Assembly: GCA_965116235.1 (NCBI GenBank)
Contig: OZ220496.1
Span: forward strand, 1,984,001 to 2,048,000
DNA: 64,000 bases
Direction: 5' to 3'
From: MPNP01 sp965116235
Lineage (GTDB): Bacteria > Pseudomonadota > Alphaproteobacteria > Rhodobacterales > Rhodobacteraceae
Shown here in pieces: positions 31,794 through 41,700 of the stretch. Under the pieces are notes generated by a model. The model was not told where the DNA came from. It ran no database searches and saw nothing but the letters and a program-made list of their open reading frames with translations. Every line of letters starts with the position of its first letter. Position 1 is the stretch's first letter. Both the position numbers and the translations under genes were made by a program.

Positions 31794-32103
31794 TGATGTT
31801 CAGCCCATTTCCATGCTCAGGAGTGCAGTGGATGGCAAAGCGTGCCGCCAAGAGGCAGCTGTTCTTTTGGGTAGGGTAGCATACAGGGATACCTGCCGAT
31901 GTGTGTTCTGCTTGTCCACAATCCCAAGATGGTACACTGATCCAGGCCGTGCATGGTGGTGACTTCCGGCAAGACACCGTCACCCGATTAGCCGAACAAG
32001 TCGCTCCTAGTGGTTGAATTGAAACAAGCAGTTCCTATTATTGGCTGGATGTCCGGCCCTGTTTTCAGCCAACACTGATGGCGGGACCCTTCATTCCACT
32101 GAC

Positions 32104-32482
32104 ATGGAACGGTTCATGGCCCAGCCCATACGCCCCCCCCCCGTTATCCTGTCCGCCGCCGACCGCCAACGCCTGGAAGAGGTCCGCGACCATCCGCAGT
32201 CGCCCCCGAAGCATGTCTGGCGAGCCCGCATCATCCTGACGCTGGGCGCGGGTCATGGCCTGTTCGAGACTGTGCGTCGCACTGGCGTGTCCAAGTTCAC
32301 CGTGTTGTGCTGGTGGGACCGCTTCCTGGAGACCGGCATGGCCGGTCTGTGGCGGGACAAGACCCGCCCGCCTGGTCGTGTGCCCATCAGTCCGGAGAAG
32401 GTGGCCGAGGTGATCCAGACGGCCATGGCGCCGCCGCCGGTGCATGCGAGCCACTGGACGCTCAAGGCTCTGACCGTGCCAT
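32104..32482 (+). pseudogene. Truncated IS630-type transposase
   Basis: The N-terminal helix-turn-helix part reads from ATG 32104 (MERFMAQPIRPPP): LSAADRQRLEEV, then RARIILTLGAGHGLFETVRR, GVSKFTVLCWWDRFLETGM and LWRDKTRPPGR. This is the typical IS630 pattern of two HTH units before the DDE domain. The DDE catalytic domain is absent because similarity ends at about residue 122 (HWTLKAL), where glpD sequence on the other strand begins. A C10 run at 32133-32142 encodes the proline run. Confidence 0.8.
32133..32142 (+). repeat. C10 homopolymer in the IS630-type fragment
   Basis: Ten consecutive C encode the proline run near the transposase N-terminus. The frame is open at this length. It is the only other G/C run of nine or more that I noticed besides the two autotransporter tracts. 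Confidence 0.7.
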
Positions 32483-34069
32483 TCAGTTTTCTTCGGCTTG
32501 GCAAAGGGCTGGAGCACCCGACAGTGCCTGCGCGATATAAGAGTCCATCTCCATCACCTGATTGACACTGACCCGAAGACCAAGTTTGGAGCGTCGCCAA
32601 AGAAAGTCCTCCGCACTTAGAACCCATTCCTTGGCTATTACCCAATTCAGTTCTGCTGCCGTAACCGTTGCCCCAAAGTCACGACCAAGTTCTTCGGCAG
32701 TACTGATTCCTGCTAGCAAAGTCTTCGCTTCAGTGCCATAAGCACGAACAAGCCGAAGTGACCATTCATTATCCAAAAAGGTAAACTCCTCTCGCAATTC
32801 GGCGACCAACTGGTCAATTCGGTCGTAAGCAAAATCTCCTCCAGGAAGCGCACGTCCTTTTGTCCAAGATCCTGCGTCATGGCCAAGTATTGCAACAAGT
32901 TTGTCAACAGCAGTTTCGGACAGTTTGCGATAGGTTGTGAGCTTTCCACCTAGGACACTCAGGATTGGGGCACCTGAATCACTATCAACTTCAAGTTTGT
33001 AGTCCCTTGTCACTTGGGTAGCCGAAGATGTTTCGTCATTGAGAAGAGGTCGCACGCCGGAATAGGTCCAGACAATGTCACCGCGCGCAAGAGACAACTT
33101 GAAGTATTGTGACGCAACGCCAAGCAGATAATTTTGTTCGGCGTCAGTACAATATGGAGCTACATTCATGTCCTTGTGCTCGACATCCGTTGTCCCAATC
33201 AGGGTGAAGTCGGTTTCGTATGGGATGGCAAAGATAATTCTGCCGTCAGAACCCTGAAAAACATAGCTCTTGTCGTGGTCAAACAAGCGACGCGTTACGA
33301 TATGACTTCCTCGTATCAGGCGGATACGTTTGGTTCTGCTGGTACCCATGATATCATCAACCCATGGTCCTGCGGCATTGACAATGCTCCGGGCCTGGAC
33401 AGTCTTCGTTTGGCCGTTCGTGTTTAGTGTAAGGATCCATTTGCCGCCGTCAATGCTGGCTTGAACAACCTTGGTTCTCGTCATGATATGTGCTCCATGC
33501 CTGTGTGCATCTCGAGCATTGAGGACGACAAGACGAGCATCATCAACCCAGCAGTCGGAGTACTCGAAAGCTTTCCGGAACGTATCTTTGAGAGGCTGAC
33601 CTACGGGATCCTGGGTCAAGTTCACAGTACGGGTGCCCGGCAGGATGCTTCGCCCGGCAAAATGGTCGTAAAGAAATAGCCCAAGTCGTATCACCCATTT
33701 GGGGCGTCGACCTTCAAGCCAAGGCATAAGTCTGGTGAGGACCCTCGAAACAGGTGTGTGTCCGTCGAACCGCATTGCCGGGTGTAGGGGCAGAACAAAT
33801 CGCAATGGCCAAGCAATGTGCGGCATGGCCTTGAGCAACACTTCTCGCTCCTTGAGCGATTCCTTGACTAGCCGGAACTCCATGTGTTCCAGATAGCGTA
33901 AGCCACCATGTATGAGCTTGGTTGAAGAACCAGAGGTTGCTGATGCGAGATCATTCATCTCAGCCAGTCCAACTTTAAGGCCCCGCCCTGCTGCATCCCG
34001 AGCGATGCCGCATCCGTTGACACCGCCACCGATGATCATGATGTCGTAGATGTCTGTATCAGTTGCCAT
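32483..34069 (-). CDS. glpD: Aerobic glycerol-3-phosphate dehydrogenase
   Basis: FAD-dependent, membrane-associated enzyme oxidising glycerol-3-phosphate to dihydroxyacetone phosphate and passing electrons to quinone. The protein of 528 aa from ATG 34069 has the dinucleotide-binding MIIGGGVNGCGIARDAAGR and the FAD family segment SSTKLIHGGLRYLE. It also has IVNAAGPWVDDI, FAIPYETDFTLIGTTD and SGVRPLL. A C-terminal DAO_C domain follows. The frame extends 19 codons upstream of ATG 34069, but that part is unlike the family. The gene ends right against an IS630 fragment; the C-terminus looks intact, though the last residues could have been altered by the junction. No glpK or glpR is adjacent. Confidence 0.93.
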   Translation of the reverse strand: MATDTDIYDIMIIGGGVNGCGIARDAAGRGLKVGLAEMNDLASATSGSSTKLIHGGLRYLEHMEFRLVKESLKEREVLLKAMPHIAWPLRFVLPLHPAMRFDGHTPVSRVLTRLMPWLEGRRPKWVIRLGLFLYDHFAGRSILPGTRTVNLTQDPVGQPLKDTFRKAFEYSDCWVDDARLVVLNARDAHRHGAHIMTRTKVVQASIDGGKWILTLNTNGQTKTVQARSIVNAAGPWVDDIMGTSRTKRIRLIRGSHIVTRRLFDHDKSYVFQGSDGRIIFAIPYETDFTLIGTTDVEHKDMNVAPYCTDAEQNYLLGVASQYFKLSLARGDIVWTYSGVRPLLNDETSSATQVTRDYKLEVDSDSGAPILSVLGGKLTTYRKLSETAVDKLVAILGHDAGSWTKGRALPGGDFAYDRIDQLVAELREEFTFLDNEWSLRLVRAYGTEAKTLLAGISTAEELGRDFGATVTAAELNWVIAKEWVLSAEDFLWRRSKLGLRVSVNQVMEMDSYIAQALSGAPALCQAEEN

Positions 34070-34577
34070 GAACGCTACTACCTGTGTTTCTTCCTCTATG
34101 GCACATCCAGCTTTTGCAGTGTCCACAAATATCAGGGAAAGAAGTAGGGCACAGAATTGTTATATACGACGAGCATGCACAGAAGAATCCAAGACCTTTT
34201 TCCGTACAAAGGTAAAACCTGCCTTTGCCTCGACAAGAGGATTCAAGTTCTGAAGCAATCGCAAGCAACGCCATTGCTTGCAAGCGGTTTGAGCCTGACC
34301 GGTCACTTGGTGTAACTTATTTTCTTCGAGTGTAAAAATTGATGTTGACATATAGATTTTCTGCGTGTCTGTTTGAGTATGTGGTACCCTTCAGACACCG
34401 GACCAGTTCCAATTTGCTGAAAAGTCATGCTTCCTTAGCGACTTGAACACTTGATCTGATGGGTCTGGGAGGCTGAAGCGAGGCCCAAAATGCGCTGACA
34501 GCAGTCGGACTCATCGTCAGCGCTTCTTGAGGTTTTAAGGTGACTGGAATTTCTGGGTGATTTGATGGCTTAAGGTT
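34070..34577. other. Divergent intergenic region between glpD and the AbiEi-type gene
   Basis: It is more A+T-rich than its surroundings and has no supported gene. It must hold the promoters of glpD (minus) and of the AbiEi-type gene (plus). I could not single out operators with confidence. Confidence 0.4.
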
Positions 34578-35441
34578 ATGGTGATGAGACAGCCTCACAG
34601 CAGAAAAAGATTGAAGTTCTTGTTGAGCACTGTCCCTCCCGGGTATCTTGCCGACACCGGCTGGCTGGATGGAAAAGGCATTGATGCCAAAACCGTTTAC
34701 TCCTATGCCAAGCAGGGCTGGGTCGTTCGTGAGGTTCAAGGGGTATACCGTCGACCATTGGCAAGCAAGTGTGAATGGCAGATTGAGCACTTGGAGCCGT
34801 GGGAAGTCGTTTTGGCTTCCGTGACCAGAATCATGGATTACGAGCTTCACTTGGGAGGGTTGAGTGCTCTTGAAGCAAACGGATTGACTGAAAATGTCGA
34901 ATTGGGCGACAATCGCCAGATTCAGTGTTATGGAGCTGAGCCACCATGGATCAAAAGAATTTCAGTTGAGCTTCCCATTCGATTGCAAAAGACAAAACTC
35001 TTTGCCAACATGCCGACGGGGATTCATGGAGCAAAAGGCGGAGAAAATTATAAAGTGCCGAACGATGAAGGGGAAACTTGGCCGTATAAACTATCAACAC
35101 CAGAACGAGCAATTCTTGAAGAACTGGACGAGTTGCCCAAGAGCGACAGGTTCGATATCCTAGACAAGATTTTCAGGAATCTCGACTCGCTCTGCCCCGA
35201 ACGACTCATGCAACTGCTCGTCAACTGCACCAGCAAAAAGGTGACCAAATTGTTTTTCGTTTATGCCGAAAGGCATCAGCATGGATGGGTCAAATACCTG
35301 GACAAGTCGCAAGTTAGGTTCGGGCATGGAATCCGAGCCATGGTCAAGGGTGGCTGGATGCACCCGGAATACTATATCTACTTGCCAAGACATTTTGGCC
35401 AGAAACTGAAACCGGAGACAAAGAGTTCATCATCGGCATAA
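34578..35441 (+). CDS. AbiEi-type antitoxin / transcriptional regulator, without a toxin partner
   Basis: Protein of 287 aa of the AbiEi_3 type, as found in type IV toxin-antitoxin systems. The N-terminal winged helix-like part has LLSTVPPGYLADTGWLDGKGI, then a YAKQGWVVREVQGVYRRP segment, the typical AbiEi_3 N-terminal signature. The middle part has LGGLSALEANG, the conserved region found in the full-length family. AbiEi normally represses its own operon and is followed by an AbiEii nucleotidyltransferase toxin. Here the next gene, three bases on, is an S49 peptidase, and no nucleotidyltransferase is visible nearby. It may be an orphan regulator. MRQPHSRK at 34584 is an alternative start. Confidence 0.78.
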   Translation: MVMRQPHSRKRLKFLLSTVPPGYLADTGWLDGKGIDAKTVYSYAKQGWVVREVQGVYRRPLASKCEWQIEHLEPWEVVLASVTRIMDYELHLGGLSALEANGLTENVELGDNRQIQCYGAEPPWIKRISVELPIRLQKTKLFANMPTGIHGAKGGENYKVPNDEGETWPYKLSTPERAILEELDELPKSDRFDILDKIFRNLDSLCPERLMQLLVNCTSKKVTKLFFVYAERHQHGWVKYLDKSQVRFGHGIRAMVKGGWMHPEYYIYLPRHFGQKLKPETKSSSSA

Positions 35442-35444
35442 GCT

Positions 35445-36368
35445 GTGCCGATGTGGACCGGGTTCATTCTTGGCCAAAGTCGTTCGGCTGATGGTTTGAA
35501 AGGATTGGATCAGATTATGAATCAGGTTGGGGAATTGTCGACAAGAAGGTTCAGATTTTCAAGATTCAGGCTCAGGCTCCCATTTAAGAAATCCAGACCA
35601 GTGGTTGCCGTGATCCGCTTGGAGGGAATCATCGCGTCTGGAGGGCGTTTGCGTCCGACACAGCTTTGTGACAGTTCACTGGCTCCATACATTGAAAAGG
35701 CTTTCAAGAGGGGCAAACCGTGTGCCGTGGCGCTTGTCGTGAACTCGCCGGGTGGCTCACCGGTTCAGAGTTCGTTAATTGCCGCCAGAATTAGGGATCT
35801 GGCGACAGAAAAGAGCATTCCCGTTATTGCCTTCGTTGAAGATGTAGCCGCTTCGGGGGGATATTGGCTGGCCGCAGCAGGAGACGAGATTTATGCCGAC
35901 CCAAGTTCAATTGTCGGATCGATTGGCGTGATTTCCTCCAGCTTTGGTTTCACGGACCTGATCAAGAAGATCGGGGTCGAAAGACGGGTTCATACCGCAG
36001 GCAAGAACAAGAACATACTTGATCCGTTTTTGCCCGAAGCTGCCGAGGACATCTCAATTCTGAAAGACATTCAGGCCGATATACATGATCAGTTCATTAG
36101 CTATGTTCGTGACCGAAGGGGTGACAGGATCGGCAACGACGAGATATTTACGGGTCAATTTTGGACAGGGAACAAAGGGAAGGAACTGGGCCTGGTCGAT
36201 GACATAGGGCATCTGATGCCTGTCATGAAAGAAAAGTACGGCGACAAGGTCAGGTTCTTGCATTACGCCAAGAAAAAGCGGTTTTTTTCTTCATTGGGAT
36301 CACAACTGGTCGAAACTGTCCTGGAGGAACTGAGAATCCACGCGATCTGGTCTCGTTTCGGTCTGTGA
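35445..36368 (+). CDS. S49 family (SppA/SohB-like) serine peptidase
   Basis: Signal-peptide-peptidase-like serine protease of 307 aa. The catalytic serine is S137 in DVAASGGYWLA. The likely general-base lysine is K189 in the conserved AGxxK...DPF segment (AGKNKNILDPF). The oligomerisation/ClpP-fold segment VVNSPGGSPVQSS is also present. The N-terminus is basic (RRFRFSRFRLRLPFKK) without a strong transmembrane helix, so it is probably cytoplasmic or peripheral. The frame opens at GTG 35445; ATG 35517 (MNQVG) with GAAAGGA upstream is an alternative start. It lies three bases after the AbiEi-type gene and is convergent with the kinase gene. Confidence 0.9.
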   Translation: MPMWTGFILGQSRSADGLKGLDQIMNQVGELSTRRFRFSRFRLRLPFKKSRPVVAVIRLEGIIASGGRLRPTQLCDSSLAPYIEKAFKRGKPCAVALVVNSPGGSPVQSSLIAARIRDLATEKSIPVIAFVEDVAASGGYWLAAAGDEIYADPSSIVGSIGVISSSFGFTDLIKKIGVERRVHTAGKNKNILDPFLPEAAEDISILKDIQADIHDQFISYVRDRRGDRIGNDEIFTGQFWTGNKGKELGLVDDIGHLMPVMKEKYGDKVRFLHYAKKKRFFSSLGSQLVETVLEELRIHAIWSRFGL

Positions 36369-36375
36369 TAGCAAG

Positions 36376-37881
36376 TCAGCCTGATTGCATTTGCACTGCG
36401 CTGACTTCGGCGGCAATGTCTCTGGTCTGCACGTAAAGTCTTCGAAAGAGGGGGTACATTTCGTCGTAAGCCGCGATAGGACAGGGGACAATTGTTCTTT
36501 CCACGGGATTCCAGTCAAAGATGCTTTCTGCCCTGACATTGCCAATTGCCAGCGCCGCAAGAAAGGCGTCGCCATAGGACGCGCCGAGGGAGTGTTGGCA
36601 GATCTGCTGCTCGATGTTGCCCATGTCCGAAGTTGACTGAAGCCATGTCCTGTTTTTTGTTCCCCCTCCAACAGCCAGTACCTTCCTCGGAAAGGCCCCT
36701 ATCTCTGTGTACGTATCCAGGACATGACGCGTCCCGGCGGAAATTCCTTCCAGCAAGGCTCTATACATGTCTCCTCTGTTGTGGGTGAGATTCAATCCGA
36801 AATATGCTCCTCTGGCATTGGGGTCATGGATCGGAGTTCGTTCACCGGAAAAGTAGGGGAGAAATATTAGACCATTGGCTCCGGCAGGAGACTGCGCTGC
36901 CTCGTCATGGAGAAGCTCAAAGGCATTGTCAGTGGACAACTCTCTGGCAAAGTTGTCCCTGAACCAGTGCGTGAGGGTTCCTGAAGTGGATAGCCCCGCC
37001 ATCACGGCAAACTGATTTGCGAATAGCCAAGGGGCATACCACAGGCGCGGGTCAGATTTTCGATGCTGATCAAGCTCGATTATGAAGATGGTTGATCCAT
37101 ACATGATCATCATGTCGCCATTGTCGTGAACCCCGACGCTGATGGCCTCCGCAGCCGCATCAATCGTTCCGCAGGTGACAGGCGTGCCAGCACTGAGCCC
37201 TGTTTCGTCCGCTGCCTTGTCAGTAATCTGCCCGACTATTTCGTTTGACCAGGCCAGCTGGGGCAGCATCTGGGTCGAGACTTCCGAGGACAGTCTGGTT
37301 GACCAGTTCAGACGATTGATATCATACCAAGGTGCAAAGTTTACGGCTGTGAAGTGATCTATGACGTATTTGCCCGTCAATTGAAGAACGATGTAGCTTG
37401 TCGAAGTCAGAATCCTGGACGTCGCCGACCAGAGATCGGGATGATTTTGCTTGAACCACAGGATTTTGGGTCCCACGGACTGGGTGGTCAAGGCATTTCC
37501 GCAGAGATCAAAAACCGCATCTTCGCCAATTTCCCGGTTTAGCTGCTCGATTTGCCGGGTGGATCGGGTGTCAACGCCGTAAAGTACGCCGTTCATCAGG
37601 GGATGCCCGTCCTGATTAACCGGAAGCATGCATGGGCCAATGGCGGAAGTCGCGACAGCCTTGATGGATGTGGGTGAAACCCGTGCCTCCGCAATCAGCG
37701 CGTTTGAGACAAATACAAAGTCATCCCACCAGTCCTCTTTCGGTCTGTGTTCGGCCCATCCCGGCTTGGGAACAATGAGCTTGTGGGGCTTGGCTGCAGA
37801 TGCGACAACCTGCCCATGGGTGTCGACAATGACCCCTTTGGTTTCATAGGTTCCAACATCAATGCCAAGAGTGTAATCCAT
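36376..37881 (-). CDS. FGGY-family carbohydrate kinase
   Basis: Sugar or polyol kinase of 501 aa with the ASKHA fold. The N-terminal phosphate-binding segment is LGIDVGTYETKGVIVD. The C-terminal half has YFSGERTPIHDPNARGAYFGL and the adenosine motif VLAVGGGTKNRTWLQ. The GASYGDAFLAALAIG block is typical of xylulokinase-type FGGY proteins. ATG 37881 is chosen because the 13 upstream codons do not match the family. The exact substrate (xylulose, ribulose or other) cannot be told. No sugar transporter or isomerase lies beside it. Confidence 0.88.
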   Translation of the reverse strand: MDYTLGIDVGTYETKGVIVDTHGQVVASAAKPHKLIVPKPGWAEHRPKEDWWDDFVFVSNALIAEARVSPTSIKAVATSAIGPCMLPVNQDGHPLMNGVLYGVDTRSTRQIEQLNREIGEDAVFDLCGNALTTQSVGPKILWFKQNHPDLWSATSRILTSTSYIVLQLTGKYVIDHFTAVNFAPWYDINRLNWSTRLSSEVSTQMLPQLAWSNEIVGQITDKAADETGLSAGTPVTCGTIDAAAEAISVGVHDNGDMMIMYGSTIFIIELDQHRKSDPRLWYAPWLFANQFAVMAGLSTSGTLTHWFRDNFARELSTDNAFELLHDEAAQSPAGANGLIFLPYFSGERTPIHDPNARGAYFGLNLTHNRGDMYRALLEGISAGTRHVLDTYTEIGAFPRKVLAVGGGTKNRTWLQSTSDMGNIEQQICQHSLGASYGDAFLAALAIGNVRAESIFDWNPVERTIVPCPIAAYDEMYPLFRRLYVQTRDIAAEVSAVQMQSG

Positions 37882-38742
37882 ATTCTGATTCCTGGAGTTG
37901 AACAGGGTGAAGCAGGTCAAACCGGAGTTCAGTTGTTGAAACGATTATACGCGTTGTGAACTTCATTTTCCAAACCCAATTGGGAAATTGTTACGCCAAC
38001 CGAGACCAGCGACAATGCCAGCATGACCGGTTGGGTCCTGACGTAACGAGAACATTGATCTGTGAAGATTTGGGGTGCGGGCAGATCGGGAGTTTCTTGA
38101 CTGTTAATCATTATCGTTTCACAGAAGTGTCCCCACAAGTATCAATTGGATGCAAAAGTTCGCCACTGGTGAGCAGGAAGAGCAAAGGATTGAAAAATAA
38201 GATATTCGGTTCAGTCGCCTGACATTCAGTAACAATTGTTGCTGACATGTCCTTCTGATAATGTTCAATTCGTGGGCGGTGTCGACGTCTGAATTTCTCC
38301 TGGCAAGGTTATCGAAGTCTGGGTTCATCATCGAATGACCAGGCACTTCGTTGTTGTCAAACTGTCGGGCCATCCGGCCAACATGACGTTTCAGCTCGAA
38401 CGAAAGCTGCCTCGCGGGTAGCATGGCTGCAGCCCTGAATTCCGACGCTTGTCGGACTCTCTGTACATACTGGTAGCGCTCACTCTGGTGCGGGATTACG
38501 TCCTCCGAAATGAATGACATCCATTAAGTATCGGCGCTGGCTGCCCTCGGCAGCGTCTTTTGGATGATCATCATAGCTGTCATGATACCGGCATGAGATG
38601 GTCAGGATGCTCGGAGTGTTGCAAACATGCGACAGTTCAAGGAAAATTAACTCTATCGGCTAAAATACGGTTGCAAATTACGGGAGAAGAGTATCTAATC
38701 TCCCTGAAATTAGATTTTGAAATTCGAGTAGGAATTGTGATT
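37882..38742. other. Long gap between the kinase gene and AT2
   Basis: About 860 bases with no confident gene. A minus-strand open frame at 38119-38520 (133 aa) has no recognisable family and could be eroded sequence. The frame of AT2 is open back to 38560, but that extension lacks signal-peptide features and is treated as upstream sequence. GTTGCAAATTACGGGAGAAG near 38670 resembles the region before AT1. Confidence 0.4.
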
Positions 38743-41700
38743 ATGACGAAATTGTTCTCGGTTGGTAAGGGATTAGGTGCTAGCCACGCATCACTCACTA
38801 ACTTTAGGGGGGGGGTAGGAAACCATCCGACCCGTTTGTTCGGCGGGTTGGTCTCGGTACTTTCGGCATTCGGTGTTCTGCTTGCGGGACTGGTTATGTT
38901 TATGGGTATGCCAAACTCCGCGTCATCTCAGTCGAATCCGAATTGCGAGGGGACGCCTACACCGACGCTCACCGGCACTCCTCCGGCGTCAGTAGTACTG
39001 AGCGGTAGCACGACCCAAGTGAGATGCACTGAGCTAGTGAATGGACTGACGCTGACTTTTGGCTCGGATGCCAAGATCGGCAGTACCGGTAGCGCGATAG
39101 ATGCAGATGCACTGGAAATTGATGCTGGAGTTGCCAGCGACAGTGCCGGAAGCAACCCTGTCAGTGTCTCGGGCGAGTTTGAAATCTATTCGAACAAGAA
39201 CGGTATAGAAGTGGGGCGTGCCGGGACTGGAGTACTTGAAATCAAACTGTTGAAGAATACCAAAATCAATGCCGGCCTGAGTAACGACCGTGCGACCTAC
39301 GGTGTTTATGCCAGACATAAGGGGGATGCCAGTAAGGCTCTTGAAGATGGCATCAAGATTGTGTCGGAGGCTAACATCACCGTATCGAAACCGACAACGG
39401 CCACCAGGTTGTTTCATGGCATCCATGCGACAACCAATGGAGCTGATGCAGGAGCGACGATTCCGATCACGATTGAGGTCAAGGGAGGTACCATAATCGC
39501 AGGTGACGCCGCGGATAGCCAGGAGAGTCGTGGCGTAAGTGTCGATCAATATGCCAAGGGCGACGTCAAGATCGAGATTGCAAAGGGGGTAACGCTTGGC
39601 GCGGATAAGAAGCGCTTCAGCCATGCTGGCATTTACGCTCGCCTTGGTACTGGTACTACTACTACTGAGGGCGATGTCACGGTCATGCACGCTGGCAAGA
39701 TCTATGCCGATACCGGCATAAGGGTAGAAGCCAATGACGCCCCTGTCACCAACATCATGATCACGACGGATGAGGGCAGCATGATCGAGGCCAAGAAAGT
39801 CCACACGGGAACGACTGAGGAAGTCGGAATATATGCTTTTATTAGAGACGCAAGCAACGGCGGCGTAATCAAGATCACACACAAAGGTAGCATTGACGCT
39901 GTTAAAGATGGCCTGTATGCGAAGACTTCAGGAACAGGTGAAGTCACAGTCACGACAGGAGAGAAGAGCACAATTGTCTCGAAGAGGACAGGCCTTTATG
40001 CAGATGGCAAGGGCACAATCACGGTCAAACTCGACGGTGCAATCGAAGCGACCGCGGAAGGTGCTAGTGACAACAAAGCCGTCGAGATACCAAACAATGG
40101 AGAGGGTAACGTCAAGGTCACCACCGGGGCGAAGAGCAAGATTACCTCGGTAGGAAGTGGTATCACCGTTGATGGTAATGGCAAAATCACGGTCGAACTC
40201 AAAGGTTCAATCAACGCCGGCCGGAATACCACCAGTCAGACCTACGGTGTCTATGTCAGGAGTAAGGGTAAAGCCAGCACGAAAATCGAAGACGGCATCA
40301 AGATTGAATCGGAGGCTGACATTACCGTATCGAAGCCGACAACGGAAGCCTGTCGAAGCAAGCCCTGTGAATTTAGTGGCATACATGCGACAACCGCTAG
40401 CGCTAATACAGGAACAGAGATTCCGATCACGATTGAGGTCAAGGGAGGTACCATAATCGCAAGTGACGCCGCAGATAACCAAGAGAGTCGTGGCGTAAGT
40501 GTCGATCACTATGCCAAGGGCGACGTCAAGATCGAGGTTGCAAGGGGGGCAACGCTTGGCGCGGATACCAAGGGCTTCAGCCATGCTGGCATTTACGCTC
40601 GCTTGGCGCCTGGTGCTGAGGGTGATGTCACGATTACGCACGCGGGCAAAATCTATGCCAATACCGGCATATTGGTGAGAGCCACTGGCACCTCTAAGAC
40701 CGACATTACGGTCGAGACGGTTGAGGGTAGCACGATCGTGGCCAAGAAAGTCAACGAGGGAATGAACCCTAATGAGGTCGGAATATATGCTTTGATCAAC
40801 AAAGCAAGCAACAACGGCAAAATCACGATCAAACACAAAGGTAGCATTGACGCCGTTGGAGATGGTCTGTCTGCGGAGACTTTAGGGGCAGGTGAAGTCA
40901 TGGTCACCACCGGGGCGAAGAGCAAGATTACTGCGATGAAAAGCGGTATCTTTGTTAAGGTTCCAAGCACGAGTGGTATAACCAAGATCATCCACAGAGG
41001 AACAATTGGCGTGAAAGGCACAGGCAATGAAGATGCAGGCATCAGAGTGAGTAATACGGTAAGAAGTACTACAACAGCCACATTTGAGATTGTTCTGGGT
41101 CCTAGAAGTCATATAAAGACGATGGACGAGGGCGATAGCAAGGGCAAGGCTATCCTGGTGGACAGGAATACAAAAATTATTCTGGAAAAGGACGAGTATG
41201 GTACCGTCGGCTGGGTTGAGGGTCGGATGGAAACAAGATTGGATCCCGACAGCAATCTGACCAAGCTGACATTCGAGACCCGCAGGGAGGGTGAGACCAC
41301 GGGCGGCGATCCTTTGAAGGATGGTGATTATGTCGATCGCCGCGAAACGGTGGGCGTGTATGATAAGCTGATCAAGGTTCAGCTCAAGAAAGTCGACCAT
41401 GACGAAAAAGCCACAAAAGAAATTTATGAGTTTGAGGTTGTCCCATCGTCAGGAGAAGAGCGGCGTTTGTACTCAAGACGGGCGCGTCTGTATGAGGTAC
41501 TGCCTTCGGTGCTTTTGGATCTCATGGAACTGACCCCCTACGACATCCGGATGGGCATGCCCCGCATGACCACCGGTGAAACGACCGCTCTGGCGAGTGC
41601 CAAGGGGGAATCCGTGACGATACCCCAGGCTCGCAGCGGGGTCTGGGTACGCGTGGCTGCCAGTGATGGCGAGCGTCAGGCGGAGACATCAACGACGGCC

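Larger units (their letters stand above)
31379..32006. other. Intergenic stretch after AT1 with a MITE-like element
   Basis: No gene is recognised. It holds the AT1 hairpin and the CTAG-bounded element listed separately, and ends at the left end of an IS630-type fragment. Confidence 0.4.
32007..32482 (+). mobile_element. Left part of an IS630-type insertion sequence
   Basis: It begins with CTAGTGGTTGAATTG, the terminal motif also seen at 28218. It carries the first third of an IS630-type transposase and stops at the last codon of glpD. The right end of the element is missing. Confidence 0.6.

Noticed and set aside
38119..38520. A 133-aa minus-strand frame between the kinase and AT2
   Set aside because: No family recognised, no clear ribosome site or neighbour in operon; treated as part of the gap.
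38560..38742. Extending AT2 upstream to 38560
   Set aside because: The extra 61 residues are cysteine- and histidine-rich and unlike a signal region. ATG 38743 has a ribosome site and matches AT1.
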